DNA from: Chromobotia macracanthus
Lineage: Eukaryota; Chordata; Actinopteri; Cypriniformes; Botiidae
Assembly: GCA_036877525.1 (NCBI GenBank)
Contig: JAZGTH010000041.1
Location: 1,240,001-1,304,000, forward strand
DNA length: 64,000 nt
Reading direction: 5' to 3'
The translations under genes and the position numbers were made by a program. Shown here piece by piece: positions 1 to 10,320 of this stretch (position 1 is the first letter of the stretch; each line of letters starts with the position of its first letter). Under the pieces are notes generated by a model that searched no databases, was not told the DNA's origin, and worked only from the letters and a program-made list of their open reading frames with translations.

Positions 1-2312
1 TTTTTTTCTGGCAGGGGACAAAGAAGCATCACAGAAATGTAGCATACAACATGTTTTACAAGACTAGCTCATACAGTAATGGTTAGGGTATGGTTCAGTG
101 GTAAATGGCTTTCCCCTTCTGCTATGTCATCCTAAATGCATCCTAAATTACAGCTAAAGCCTAAACAATATCCTTTTGTCTTATCTGTTATTAACCTTAC
201 ACTGTAAAATACAGCACATGAAATCATTACTAGAATCAAAAACTGGAGCAACTTTGCAGATCCAGTTCCTAACAAAGCTGGCTCATAGACATGGAAATGT
301 TTGCTCTGAATTTTTTAAAAAGATTTGAACTGTACAAATTAAATCCAGAGATAAAAAATCATATAACAGACCAATGAATAAAGAGAAATATTGGTTTATT
401 GGAGGACATGAGTTCATGTTTCAGTGTGCTCCTCAGCAACAGGGCTCTTCCAAGAGGAATTTCACACCAATGGAATTTCAGGGTTTCACTTGTCAAATCC
501 TGAAGAACAACACTTTAGGTTTGCTGTGGTAAGACCCAAATAAATCCCAGACTTCCTCACAACCTTTGTTCAAAAGTAAAAAGGTAATATATTGTGGCAT
601 GCTATCAATTATAAAATATTCCCATTTATATCTTTTTAACCAGATTTTTGTCAAAAAGCTTAAGATGAAAATTTGACCTTTGTATCGTTCTACCACAAAT
701 GTGCAAAACTTTTTGTGCCATCTGCCCTCTGCAGTGATGAATGTGAAGTTCATTATTTTGATTGTAATTATTGACAGTTAATCAAGGACAGCAAAGTATC
801 CAGATTTGCCTTTACCTCTGTGTTATCATGCCAGTAATGTACACAAAATGCATGTTTTGGATTCAAAATCTGTTAATGTTCAAATGTCCAGTGATCTGAT
901 TATGCCAAGATTGGGTTACAATCTTGGCATGAAGACAAACTGCTGAAGTCAGCAGTCTTGGCACAGCAAAGAACACATAACACTTAAAACAAATTGTACT
1001 TGAATAATGACAACTATGAACTTTGTGTCAATAGCTGTATGTCAGCATATGTGCGTACACTGTCCATTTATATTAGCTTGAGGCAAATTTTGGCAGGTTT
1101 TGTTAATTCATTCTACCTAACATCACTTTCCACACTCACTCAATTCAAATTACTTCCCAACACTGATGGCCATGTCCAGTGGGCCTCATCTCCAGTGGCC
1201 AAGGGATTGTGTTTAAAAATGGAATCTTATTTGAGCACACAAGTGCAAGTGACAAAAAGTGCAAGTTTTGTTAGCTTTCTCTCTAATCAACAGATAAAAA
1301 ATGCATAACAGTAGACTACTGTGAAGGTAACAGAGCCTGCTTGATAAAGGTTTCTTAATCTGAAAAGGTCTCTATTGTACACAATAGTATATGATATAGT
1401 TTCTATTGTGACACATCAATGGTTATATCACAGAAGATAGGTGGGTTTAATTCAGGGAGGCACAAAGCAGATGATAATTTAACATAGACTTTACTAGCAC
1501 ACTCACAAACAAGAACATAAACAAACAAACCTAACCAAAACAGCCAAGCATCTGTTTTTTTGTGATCGCAGAGAGAAACACAACAAACTATCTGCGAAAT
1601 CACACAACAGGATCACTTTACTTTTGTGGATATTCCACATCACAACAACCAAATGGATGTCTCAGCTGAAAAAAACCCTGCCTAGAAAGTGTTCTCAACA
1701 AAGAGTCCTTATGAACACAACATTTATGAATTTTGAAGCATTAACATAATTGCCATAATTTATAAGCTCACCCTATGCTATAAATGAACTGCACCACTGC
1801 TGCACGACTTCAACATCATCACCACCAAACGTTCGACAACTCAAACTCCTTCTTAAAAACTTTATTAATGTTATCAAACTTTATTAAAAACATGTTCCTT
1901 GATAAGGAACTACAGTCTCAAGGGATCTTCATTTACATTATTTGGAAAATTTTGCCGGTGTTTCATTATTTTAAGGATATCTATATTACTATGTTACATT
2001 GATTTTTATGCTCAATGACCTTTAATATGTCACTGACAACATCTGTAGTGCCATTTAGCAACTTGTTAGCAACGGCCTTTTATAAGATGCAAAAAGCTTT
2101 AAACATTCATGAGTAGTGTATTACTGATGTGGTTTATGCTGAAGAATAATGTTGTAGAAAATATGTTGAGCTTGTAATATCCACAGACTTTTTTGAGCAT
2201 TTAACCAAAATCTCATTAAAAAAACACTGACTTTGGGATGAGAGAACTGGAAGTGCTAAAATGCCAGCTTGTTCCTGGGTTTTGCTTACAGAAATACCCT
2301 GCAGCTCTCTAC
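1..2312. other. AT-rich sequence, no gene recognised
   Basis: No convincing coding region, splice-flanked exon or known repeat was recognised on either strand. The short open frames here (all under about 105 codons) have no familiar motif and the composition of random AT-rich DNA. The one structural feature is the short hairpin at 902-930, listed separately. Confidence 0.5.
902..930. repeat. Short perfect hairpin
   Basis: Twelve-base perfect inverted arms (ATGCCAAGATTG at 902-913 and its complement at 919-930) flank a five-base loop. No run of T follows, and no gene lies nearby. It may be chance or the core of a very short palindromic element. Confidence 0.6.
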
Positions 2313-2332
2313 TAGAGGTGTTACAATATACT

Positions 2333-2386
2333 GGTATTGACAATAACCATGATAATAATAATTATTATTGATACCGTGCCAATACC
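2333..2386. repeat. AT-rich imperfect palindrome
   Basis: GGTATTG at 2333-2339 is mirrored by CAATACC at 2380-2386 around a core of AATAAT/ATTATT repeats. The layout resembles the short palindromic non-autonomous DNA elements common in fish, but no family can be named. It lies just upstream of the truncated start of the L2A LINE. Confidence 0.4.
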
Positions 2387-2437
2387 ACAAATATGATAAT
2401 ATCATAAATTATTTGGCATTAGTTAAATGTTTACTTG

Positions 2438-2821
2438 GAGCCAGAGCGCCCGACATCAAAGCAAATTTAAATGTGCTGGCTAAAGCTAAACATAAATTTA
2501 GTAGGATTATTATACACGTCGGCTAGATAAGTCAAAGATCACTAAAGATAACATTAAACAGGTGTGTCAATTTGCTAGTACGTTGTCGGACACAGTTATA
2601 TTCCCCCTCCCTGCTAATCGTGGTGACAAAATATATAGCAAACTCTCATCACTAAATGGCTGGATGTCTAAGTGGTGTTCACAGAATAATACAGGTTACA
2701 TAGATAATTGGAAAAGTTTTTGGGGCAGATCTGACCTGTTAAAAAGAGATCCCTCTAGGGCTGGTCCTGCTTATTTATCTAGAAATTTGGCACATAGTCT
2801 TATTAATTCTACTAATACTTG
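2438..2821 (+). pseudogene. LINE ORF1 fragment, SGNH-esterase C-terminal half
   Basis: The translation parallels ORF1 of L2A copy 2 (19,863-20,365) through GARAPDI, a region matching IIIRVGTND (here IIIHVG followed by a stop, so the Asn block is lost), GWMSKWCSQNNTGYI and DLLKRDPSRAG. In copy 2 the last block is DGLHPSREG, which holds the catalytic Asp/His; here Gly-Leu-His is missing. The nucleophile block (GDSI) lies upstream of the truncation. In esterase-bearing CR1/L2 LINEs, ORF1p is thought to act in RNA or membrane binding during retrotransposition. This copy is inactive. Confidence 0.75.
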
Positions 2822-2903
2822 ACTAAGTTAGGAAGCAGACAGACTGGCTTAACCAATCGTCTGCTACCCGTCATGTCACATAATTTACATAATGTATAAA
2901 TTT

Positions 2904-2980
2904 ACAGACACAGTCTCTATATTATAATGTTTACATGATAACACATAGAATCATCTGAACATTATAGAGACTGTGTCTGT
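2904..2980. repeat. Local inverted duplication between ORF1 and ORF2
   Basis: The left arm (2904-2930) and right arm (2959-2980) contain the same stretch, beginning ACAGACACAGTCTCTATA, in opposite orientation; the left arm carries five extra bases. In L2A copy 2 (20,440-20,520) only the right arm has a counterpart. The left arm therefore looks like an inserted inverted copy specific to this element. Confidence 0.7.
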
Positions 2981-3075
2981 TCCCCAGACTGGTAAATGCA
3001 AAAAACTCTGTAACCAACCAAGTGGCAATTTAATTCATGTTAAACAAATACAAAAGATACATAATACAGACAAAC

Positions 3076-4890
3076 AGTTTATAAGGCTTGGTTTGCTGAA
3101 TATTAGATCTCTCTCTATAAAAGAGCTTTTTGTTAATGATATGATCACAGATCATAACCTAGATGTGCTCTGCTCGACAGAACCATGGCTAAAACGAGAC
3201 GATTACTTTATATTAAATAAGTCTATCCACCAAAATTACTGCTATAATCATAAACCTCGTCCAAAAGGCAAAGGGGGAGGTGAACTTTATATGAACACTT
3301 TAACAGTTACCCAGTGATCTGACTTCAGATACAACTCTTTTGAAGTAATGGTGCTCAATATAACTTCATCTGGGGTAAATAATAAGCATTTTTTATTTAC
3401 CCCAGTTTTTGAAAAGCAGTTCTTCATTTCTACTGGCTACTCTTTACAGGCAACCAGGGTACAACACAGAGTTTATCAAAGAATTTGTTGACTTTTTATC
3501 AGAAGTAGTACTGGCCACAGATCAAGTCTTAATTGTTGGTGATTTTAATATTCACGTGGATAATAAAAAGGGGTTGGCTTTCAAAGACATTTTGAACTCT
3601 ATCTGTGTCTCACAACATGTGTCAGAACCCACTCATTGTCGTAATCATACCTTAGATTTAATACTGTACTTGTCAGGCGGAGAGAAACAAACCAATGCGC
3701 AGACAGCGTTAAACTGAAAAACGTCTTTATTAACAAGAACCAAAACAAAAACCTGCGAGGGGGCAAAACGAAAACCAAAACACAGGCTTGAAACTAAACT
3801 GAAAAACTCTCAAAAACAGTGCAAAAACACGACAGGACGCCATCGCCGGGACACAGACAGGAGGCACGGGCGCTGCCGCCGGGACACAGACAGGAGGCAT
3901 GGGCGCAGGAACGGACACAGGAGGCACCACGGTCTTCCCCTTCTTCCGGTGGGAATGTGAGACGACCTCGTGCAGAGTGGGCAACAGGATCCCGGACTGG
4001 CACCACTAACGACCCTGTGGAGTCCAGCGATGTCATCCTCCTCCTCTCGGAATTGGGAGCCAAAAGACCCTCCTGCTCCGAAAGGACCCCTGGCGACCGG
4101 ACACTCCAGAGAAGAGGCCCAAGGGAGATATGGCCCATGCACAGACCCTTGGCGGCCGGACCTCGACAGGAACGAGTCGGAACGGGAAGAGGATCCGCAG
4201 AAGGAGGCCATGTGCTTCCACACAAGATGAAGACCCAGAGCATGCATTCAGATCCCAACTCCAAGAAACAAAAACCAAGACTAGAAGGAGTCAGGATCCA
4301 AACAGCACGCTCTGACACTAAACACAGGGCATGTCAAGATCCTGGCAAGATAATCCAGAAATACTCAGAACAGGAAGCCAGGACCCTGACAGTACTATGG
4401 TGTAAATGTTGATGACATTAATATTATGCAGCAGAGCGAAGACATTTCTGGCTATTATTTGGTACCCTGTAAAATACATTTACATATGATTGCAAAACCA
4501 GCTTCTTGCTTCAAATGCTTCAATTGTTTCATCAACAATCTACCTGAACTGTCTCAATTCATTAGCGTAACAGATAACTTCGAAAACATTGATAGTGCAA
4601 CAGAAAATGTTGACTTTCTCTTTTCTAACACCTTTAGAAATTTGCTCCTTTATGGTTAAAAAAGATAAATGACAGCAGCCCAATGCCGTGGTATAATGAA
4701 AATACCCACGCCCTAAAAAGAGCAACCCAAAAATGGAATGATAACCCTAAATGGAAATAACCCTAGATATTTATTTGACACAGTGGCTAAATTAACCAAA
4801 TATAAAGCATCATCGTCTTCTGACAGTTGTCAATGTCATAGTAGTGATGATTTTATGAATTTCTTCAATAACAAATAGATACTGCCAGAG
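3076..4890 (+). pseudogene. LINE ORF2 endonuclease domain and linker, split by LTR A1
   Basis: AP-endonuclease motifs appear in order: LGLLNIRSL (N-terminal Asn block), LDVLCSTEPWL (the catalytic Glu block, LTEPWL in family members), GKGGGELYM, LIVGDFNIHVD (Asp/Asn block) and HTLDLIL. The reading frame shifts between 3317 and 3409. LTR A1 interrupts it at 3671, and it resumes at 4392 (YYGVNVDDI), so the two halves join cleanly once the LTR is removed. The part after the LTR runs through FSNTF and NPRYLFDTVAKLTKY with further shifts, plus a stop after FNN. This domain normally nicks target DNA to prime reverse transcription. Confidence 0.75.
3671..4391 (-). mobile_element. Solo LTR, family A (copy A1)
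   Basis: The 721-bp segment starts TGTCAGG and ends CCTGACA, and is flanked by a perfect 5-bp duplication GTACT (3666-3670 and 4392-4396). Read on the minus strand it starts TGTCAGGGTCCTGGC, and an AATAAA signal (3726-3731) lies about 60 bp before its 3' end. It has no recognisable protein. TG...CA ends, a 5-bp target duplication and a terminal polyadenylation signal fit a solo LTR better than a DNA transposon. Relatives lie at 5194-5776, 36,687-37,000 and 45,957-46,538. The parent superfamily (Gypsy, BEL or ERV) is not visible. The long open frames inside it are overlapping shadows. Confidence 0.75.
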
Positions 4891-5193
4891 AAAAAAATCA
4901 GACATGCAATTGCCTGCAACACAATCACATTGGATGGCACATCATAACGTGCCCAAGGAACTCCAGTCATTCTCTGCTATAGATAGGGATGAACTGTCAA
5001 AAATAATTAAATCATCTAAATTAATAACATGTATGCTAGATCCTATACCTACCAGGTTGCCGAAAGAGATGCTTCCTGAAATTATAGATCCTCTACATAG
5101 TATCATTAATTCATTATTGGCGTTAGGATATGTCTCAAAACCTTACAAGCTGGCTGTTATCAGACCCCTTATTAAAAAAAATCACAACTTGAT

Positions 5194-5776
5194 TGTCAGG
5201 GACGGGGGAGAGAGAACTCAAATGCAAGCCAGCTTGAAACAAAACAAACTTTATTAACAGAAACCCCCTTGAGGGAGAGAAACAAAAACAAAAAACAAGA
5301 ATGTGACAGGAGAGCACATGGCACAAAGTAAACAACCAGTGGCCATGTGCTTCCACAGATAACAAAGACACAGAGCATGAGCCTAGATCCTGACTCCAAG
5401 AAACAAGAACCAAGACGAGGATTGAGTCAGGATCTAGACAACATGTTCTGACACAGAGCATGTTCCCTGTGACTTCTAACACAGGGAAGTCAGGATCCTG
5501 GCAAGAGAATCCAAGAGACACTCAAGACAAGAAGCCAGGACCCTGACAAAACAAACAGAACAGGAGAGCACATGGCACAAAGTACACAACCAATGGCCAT
5601 GTGGTTCCACACATAACGAAGACACAGAGCATGAGCCTAGATCCTGACTCCAAGAAACAAGAACCAAGACTAGGATTGCGTCAAGATCCAGACAACATGC
5701 TCTGACACAAAACACACAGGGATGTCAGGATCCTGGCAAGAGAATCTAGGAGCCACTCAAGACATGAAGCCTGACA
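5194..5776 (-). mobile_element. Solo LTR, family A (copy A2), with internal tandem duplication
   Basis: It begins TGTCAGGGACGG and ends GAAGCCTGACA, with a perfect 5-bp duplication TTGAT on both sides (5189-5193 and 5777-5781). The LINE reverse transcriptase reads continuously once it is removed. Length is 583 bp. The AATAAA signal on the minus strand is at 5250-5255. Unlike A1, a ~254-bp internal segment is tandemly repeated (about 5305-5558 and 5559-5770). The internal end of the first unit (CCCTGACA at 5540-5547) also looks like an LTR end, so recombination between two LTR copies is possible. Confidence 0.75.
5305..5770. repeat. Two-copy tandem repeat inside LTR A2, period about 254 bp
   Basis: The blocks GGAGAGCACATGGCACAAAGT, GACACAGAGCATGAGCCTAG and ATCCTGGCAAGAGAATC occur twice in the same order and orientation, about 254 bp apart. 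The copies differ at scattered sites, and the first has an extra stretch near 5460-5480. Copies A1 and A3 have a single unit, so the duplication is specific to A2. Confidence 0.75.
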
Positions 5777-6299
5777 TTGATCCCAGGGAACTACTAAATT
5801 ACAGACCCATCTTAAATTTACCTTTTATTTTAAAAAGATACTGGAAAATTCAGTCAGCATTTAGACCACATCATAGTACAGAGACTGCTCTCATCAGAGT
5901 GACAAATGATCTGCTCTTGTTGGCCATTTGTGGCTGCATCACTCGTGCAGGTGTTACTTGACCTTAGTGCAGCCTTTGACACAATTTACAACAGCATTCT
6001 ACTAAATAGGCTTGAAAATTACGTTGGCATAAATGGAATTATAAATGGCATGGTTTAAATCATATCTATCTGACCTTTTCCAGTTTGTTGCTGTGAGTGA
6101 AAAGGTGTCATACCAATCACAAGTTCAGTATGGAGTACCGCAGGGCTCAGTGCTTGGGCCTCTACTTTTCACCCTGTACATGCTACCTCTAGGAGCAATT
6201 ATTAAGAGACATGGAATTAGTTTTCATTATTATGCTGCTGACTCATATATTCATCAAATTAACAGAATGCATGGACGATATCAAAACATGAATGGCTAG

Positions 6300-6757
6300 C
6301 AAAAGAGACGGTCGGATCCATTTGCAGTAATTTATTAGAGTAGTCGAACAGGCAGAGTTGGCAACAGCAAACAGGTATGGCGGAGGCTAGGCTAATCGGT
6401 AACAGTAAACAATCCAAGGGTCAGGGCAGGCAGCAAACAATAAGAACAATGATAAACAATCCAAGTCGGGGCAGGCAGCATACAATCAGAGAAATGATAA
6501 ACAATGCCGGTAATAACAGGTAATCCAATAACAATGTAAATGCTCAGAAATTTTAGCCAGGGTAAAACAAGACTTCGCAATGAGTTAATCCAATGCTGGG
6601 GTTTTTATACACAGAGTTAATGAGGATTAGGTGAACAGGAAGTAATCAGTCCAAGTATGGGGCATTATGGGAAACGTAGTCCCAGAGCAACCTAATATTC
6701 AGGTGACGTTCCCCCTGGTGGTTCAGGGGAGGTGGTACGGAGGCCTCCACCGTAACA
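6300..6757 (-). mobile_element. LTR family B, copy B1, truncated at its 3' end
   Basis: On the minus strand it starts TGTTACGGTGGAGGCC, has a TATA-like TATAAAAAC (complement at 6601-6610) and an AATAAA signal at 6331-6336. It is homologous to B2 (7300-7826) and B3 (26,023-26,523). The terminal bases found in B2 (TTCATTACA) are missing, and LINE coding sequence abuts directly. On the far side the LINE continues already in its 3' UTR. One deletion therefore probably removed the LTR end together with the last part of LINE ORF2. Short GGCAGGCAG(C)AAACAATC-type repeats lie within it. Confidence 0.7.
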
Positions 6758-7948
6758 GTATCCAAGAAAGTTACAAATTGCAGCTTTAATGTGCCAGAGG
6801 GAAACTGGCCATCCTGGTTGAGCCTGGTTTCTTCCAAGGTTTTTTTTACTTCAGCTATACACCATTGAAGTTTTGGTTCCTTGCCACTGTTGCCTTTTTG
6901 GCGTGCTTACTGGGAGACTACTGACATCGAACTTAGCCCAGGGTTTTGTAAATTGTTAATATTGCTTCTAGCGATATGATATAATTATAGTCCAAAAGAA
7001 TTGTCTTCCATTCTCCTTCATTGTGTAAATTTCAGGTATTTGTATTGTATAGATTATGTATGCATTGTATTTTGTGTTGTGTGTATTTCATGATACTATT
7101 GCAAATCCCTTATACTCCTGTCCCATAAGATGCTGTCATCTCCATGTTAGCTGGAACAGCATATCTTACTTAATGATTTTGTTTTATCGGTTCAGTCACC
7201 CCCTTTTTTTAAACCTGCTATAAAGCTAGTATGCCTAATTAGTCTTATTAATATACATCTCACAAATTATTTGCAATGATACCATGTATTCTTTGTTGAT
7301 GTAATGAAGGGTCACACACTGGAGGATCCATTTGTAGTGTTTTATTCGTTAACCAGGCAGACAGAGTTAAGCAACAGCAAACAGGAACAACGGAGACAAG
7401 GCATAAAAGTAAACATGACACAGGTGTGGGTCGAGGCAGGCAGCAAACAATCATAACCATTAGGCAGTCCGATAATCAGGGCAGGCAGCGAGTAATCCGA
7501 AAACCAGGTGACAGTACAATTAACAGGGCAGGCAGTAAACAGTCCAAAATCCAAGTAACAATCCAAAACAGTAACAGGTAATCCAATAACCAGTAGAAAA
7601 CGCTCAGTAATGTTGCCGGGGCAAAACAAGACTCCACATTGACCTAAGGAAAGTCAGGGGTTTATATACACAAAGGATAATAATAAGGTTCAGGTGAGCA
7701 AACAGGAAGTAATCAAACCCAGGTATGGGGCATTATGGGAAACGTAGTCAGAAATGGCGCTAATATTCTGGAGACGGCTCCCGGTGGTGGTGTGGAGGAG
7801 GTGGAGCAGGGACCTCCTCCGTAACAGCTGAACATGCCTGACATTTGTTCTGTTCTTTATTATAATTCTTTTTATTATATGTAAAGCTGCTCTGAAGCAA
7901 TGTAACGTTGTGAAAAGCACTATATAAATAAAATTGAATTGAATTAGT
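6758..7948 (+). other. 3' UTR of L2A copy 1, interrupted by LTR B2
   Basis: This noncoding stretch matches, in reverse orientation, the fragments at 9276-10,265, 14,539-15,040 and 25,479-25,900. Shared blocks include CCATGTTAGCTGGAACAGCATATCTTACTTAAT in altered forms. The end at 7868-7948 holds the tail typical of this group: GTAAAGCTGC, GAAAAGC(A)CTATATAAATA and AAATTGAATTGAATT. The 25 bases at 6771-6795 are inverted relative to the copy at 25,873-25,897. Confidence 0.75.
7300..7826 (-). mobile_element. Solo LTR, family B (copy B2)
   Basis: Full-length 527-bp LTR. On the minus strand it starts TGTTACGGAGGAGGTCCC and ends CCCTTCATTACA (TG...CA). The flanks GTTGA (7295-7299) and GCTGA (7827-7831) match at 4 of 5 bases. 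A TATA box (TATATAAACCCC, complement near 7657-7669) and an AATAAA signal (7341-7346) lie in the expected order for U3-R-U5. No internal region is attached, so it is a solo LTR. Repeats of GGCAGGCAG(C) in the transcribed part are shared with B1. Confidence 0.75.
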
Positions 7949-8250
7949 ATCTGGTTAGCACTCCAACACAGTAGGCAGTGCTAATGCACCCGTTTAACAT
8001 TTTGATGGAACCTTTCTATCCAGATCTACCATGAGGTCTGAGGTTTTAATCTAATGAAATATGCTTCTGTCAGGCTTCCTGTGTTTAGTGGCCAAATTGC
8101 ATGTGAAGAAATACCTGAAAAAGAACAACCAATCAGTAAAGCTTTGGTGACCATGGATATAGAAATCACAGCAAAACAATTCATCACTGATTGTCCACCA
8201 CCATAAAGCACTGTTAAGAACATAATCACACTCTCAGAGTACTTATATTT
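7949..8250. other. No feature recognised
   Basis: This is the flank of the L2A tail. It contains only short, motif-free open frames, including a 67-codon one on the minus strand running into the SINE. Confidence 0.5.
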
Positions 8251-8370
8251 CTTACTTACATTTACAGTACATTTAAGTTATACATTTTCTCAGTACATAT
8301 GCTCCCTGGAAATCGAACCCACAACCTTTTGTGCTGCTAACACTGTGCTCTACCAACTGTGATACAGGAG
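8251..8370 (-). mobile_element. tRNA-derived SINE fragment
   Basis: On the minus strand it begins CCTGTATCACAGTTGGTAGA, with an A-box-like TGGTAGAGCA. A B box, GGTTCGATT, follows in the context GTGGGTTCGATTTCC (complement near 8309-8322). The 3' part runs into GTACATTTAAGT...TGTACTGTAAATGTAAG, the start of the tail that many fish tRNA-derived SINEs share with L2-type LINEs. Pol III would transcribe a full copy. This one lacks the usual end after the tail start. Confidence 0.75.
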
Positions 8371-9275
8371 ATCATATCATATTATATTTTTCTTGACATA
8401 TAAACATGAACTCTATGACTCTATGAACTCTGAGTAAACCTTTACCAAACACGTTGCAATCATCAGTAAAACAAGAATGCAATACAACAGCAATGATTTG
8501 GTCAAACATTCAATCTATAATGGCATAATTACATGTTTCTACCTTAGTGCAAAGCATTTTGTTTGCATGCTCTGAGGCACAATTCATTTACTATATCTAA
8601 GACCTACAGTAGCTGTAACTGCCTCTTATTATTTGTGAAAATGAAACAGTCACACAGTTGAAATAAAAAATGCGAATGATCCTGTGTTACCTTTTGATTC
8701 TCAGCTCTTATAAACATCAGTGATCTTTAAGTGCTGTGTGCCTGAATTATTTCACATTGGGCAGCTTGTCCGCACAGTGTGCTTATATTAAGACACGCTG
8801 TTTATTACCTCATTTACCTTAGCATGCACATTATGAATGGCTTATGGGACAGTGCATGACAATGCATGCAGTTTCCGTTAAACGTGATTTATAGTTTCCT
8901 GTTGGTTATTTCCAAACCCATTTGAACTGGGAATTCATGACTTTTATTCATTGTGCTCAGTTTTGGTGAGCCGTTTAAGTTTGCTTTATTGCAGCTGGCT
9001 CCTCAGTTGGGGTGCCTGCAGTAAATATAACTATAGGTGGAGTATAATATGTGGAGTATAATATAACTCAACTGTACATAAGTCTGAACAGACTTTTTAT
9101 AAACAATTTGCATGAATTCAACGTTCATATGAGTTTACTAGTAATAAGTTACAGGAGACGCTGTAAAATAAAATTTGTATTTAATTAAATTGTGTGCAAA
9201 TGATTTGATCATATATGGAAGATCAATAATTAAAACTGTTAGCTTAAGTCTCAAGCAAACTTATTAAATGTTACA
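8371..9275. other. No feature recognised
   Basis: AT-rich sequence with no coding region above noise and no repeat I can name. Imperfect duplications of GGAGTATAATATA occur around 9040-9065. Confidence 0.5.
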
Positions 9276-10265
9276 GTTCAATTCAATTTTATTTATAATG
9301 CTTTTAACAATGTTGCATTGCTACAAAGCAGCTTTACATTAAAAAAAAAAACCTCAAACATGTACAAAAACAGAATACTGTCACACTACAGAAGGGAACG
9401 GAGACCAGGGTAGTGGATAACAATCTTTATTAGTGGAGGTAAGTTCAAACAGATAAATATTGATAGCAAACAGAACTGGAATCAGGAACAAGTAAGCATA
9501 ATGACTAGATGAATAAATGGTAACTTTTAACTATTAAATAAATGGAATGTAAACACAGTCCTTTCTCTATTGTAGAATATCAGTAGAACAGACGATGGAG
9601 AAACCAGGAAGACAGATAAACAATCCAACAGGTAAATGCGACCATACGATGTCTGGGCATTGAGAAGAAAACGCTAGCGTGCTAGAGTGGTGCTTATATA
9701 GAGAGTCCTCGATTAGAGTCCTCGAATCAGTAGGCAGGTGAGAGGGAACGAGTGGAAGAGTGTGATGTCTGGTGCGGGAGGCATGGCTGGCTCTAAAAAT
9801 GGTATACCAATAAATAGTATTATTGCAAAGTTATATTGTTCATTAAAAGATATATATCAATAAAACTAATTAGGAATACTAAGATTGTATTTGGTTTATA
9901 AATATAGAGTTGACTGAACTGATAACTACAACACATCTTGACCATTTGAATAAATGGACATGCATCAGAAATACCTGTCATTGAGTGTGAAGGCTTGAAC
10001 CTCTCTCAGTGGTGTATGAGAGGGTAATGTATTCAGACTGTCTACTAAAAGTATGTACTTATAAGACTATGCGACATTTAGTCACAATTAACATAACAGA
10101 TGGCAGCTATCATATTAAGCAAGATATGCTGTTCCAGCTTACATGGAGATGGTGCTTAGAAAAAGATACAATTTTATAGAAAAAAGGGATTTGCAATAAT
10201 ATCATAAAATATCTGAACATTGCATTATGAAAGAGAATGGGAGACAAAAAAATAGCAAAAAAATA
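9276..10265 (-). mobile_element. L2A LINE 3' UTR fragment, interrupted by LTR C
   Basis: The plus strand begins TTCAATTCAATTTTATTTATAA and GCAGCTTTACAT, the complement of the tail at 7868-7948. After LTR C it continues with AATAAAACTAATTAGG...GAGAGGGTAATGTATTCAGAC...ATCATATTAAGCAAGATATGC. The same order is seen at 14,539-15,040 and, inverted, at 6960-7250. Only 3' UTR is present, so this is a very short 5'-truncated insertion. A small duplication of GGGAGACAAAAAAA occurs at its inner end. Confidence 0.75.
9379..9809 (-). mobile_element. Solo LTR, family C
   Basis: A 431-bp segment that on the minus strand starts TGGTATACC and ends TAGTGTGACA (TG...CA). Comparison with the uninterrupted copy at 14,620-14,640 (AATACATGGTATTATTGC) places the insertion precisely. 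The target duplication is ATAC/ATAA, 4 bp with one mismatch. A TATA box (TATATAAGCA, complement at 9691-9700) and AATAAA (9426-9431) are in LTR order. No protein is encoded. A GATTAGAGTCCTCGA-type direct repeat lies next to the TATA box. Confidence 0.7.
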
Positions 10266-10320
10266 GCATGGGAGACAAAAAAAACTTGCCATGAAAAATC
10301 TCGGGCCATGTTTTAACATG

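Larger units (their letters stand above)
4900..6298 (+). pseudogene. LINE ORF2 reverse transcriptase fragment, split by LTR A2
   Basis: The N-terminal RT part reads CMLDPIPTRLPKE and LAVIRPLIKKNHNL up to 5193. LTR A2 follows, and RT resumes at 5777 with DPRELLNYRPILNLPF. Next come VLLDLSAAFDTI (motif A), YGVPQGSVLGPLLF (motif B, intact) and HYYAADSY, where family members have HCYADD: the first aspartate of the catalytic pair is replaced by alanine. Several frameshifts separate these blocks. Near 6285 a Trp codon has become a stop, giving TECMDDIKT-stop-MAS. Coding homology ends at the junction with LTR B1, so the rest of ORF2 is lost. Confidence 0.75.
2438..7948 (+). mobile_element. L2-clade LINE, copy 1 (L2A), 5'-truncated and interrupted by four LTRs
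   Basis: From 5' to 3' the element holds the C-terminal part of an SGNH-esterase ORF1, an endonuclease domain, a reverse transcriptase domain and a long 3' UTR ending in ATAAATAAAATTGAATTGAATT. Homology with L2A copy 2 starts abruptly near 2438 inside ORF1, so the 5' end is missing, as is usual for target-primed insertion. Solo LTRs interrupt it at 3671-4391, 5194-5776, 6300-6757 and 7300-7826. ORF2 carries frameshifts, stops and a lost RT aspartate, and the coding end after the RT palm is deleted. The element is dead. The L2 clade is assigned from the RT motifs and the esterase ORF1; the subfamily is not known. Confidence 0.85.

Noticed and set aside
3671..4391. Family A as a DNA transposon with TGTCAGG/CCTGACA inverted ends
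   Set aside because: 5-bp target duplication, TG...CA ends, a polyadenylation signal near one end and no long inverted repeats fit an LTR better. An intact element would settle it.
3730..4412. Long overlapping open frames on both strands (up to 197 codons)
   Set aside because: They lie inside solo LTR A1, overlap each other in several frames, and owe their length to locally high GC content. No domain is visible.
5305..5770. CRISPR-like or satellite interpretation of the repeat in LTR A2
   Set aside because: Only two units, each ~254 bp and made wholly of LTR sequence.
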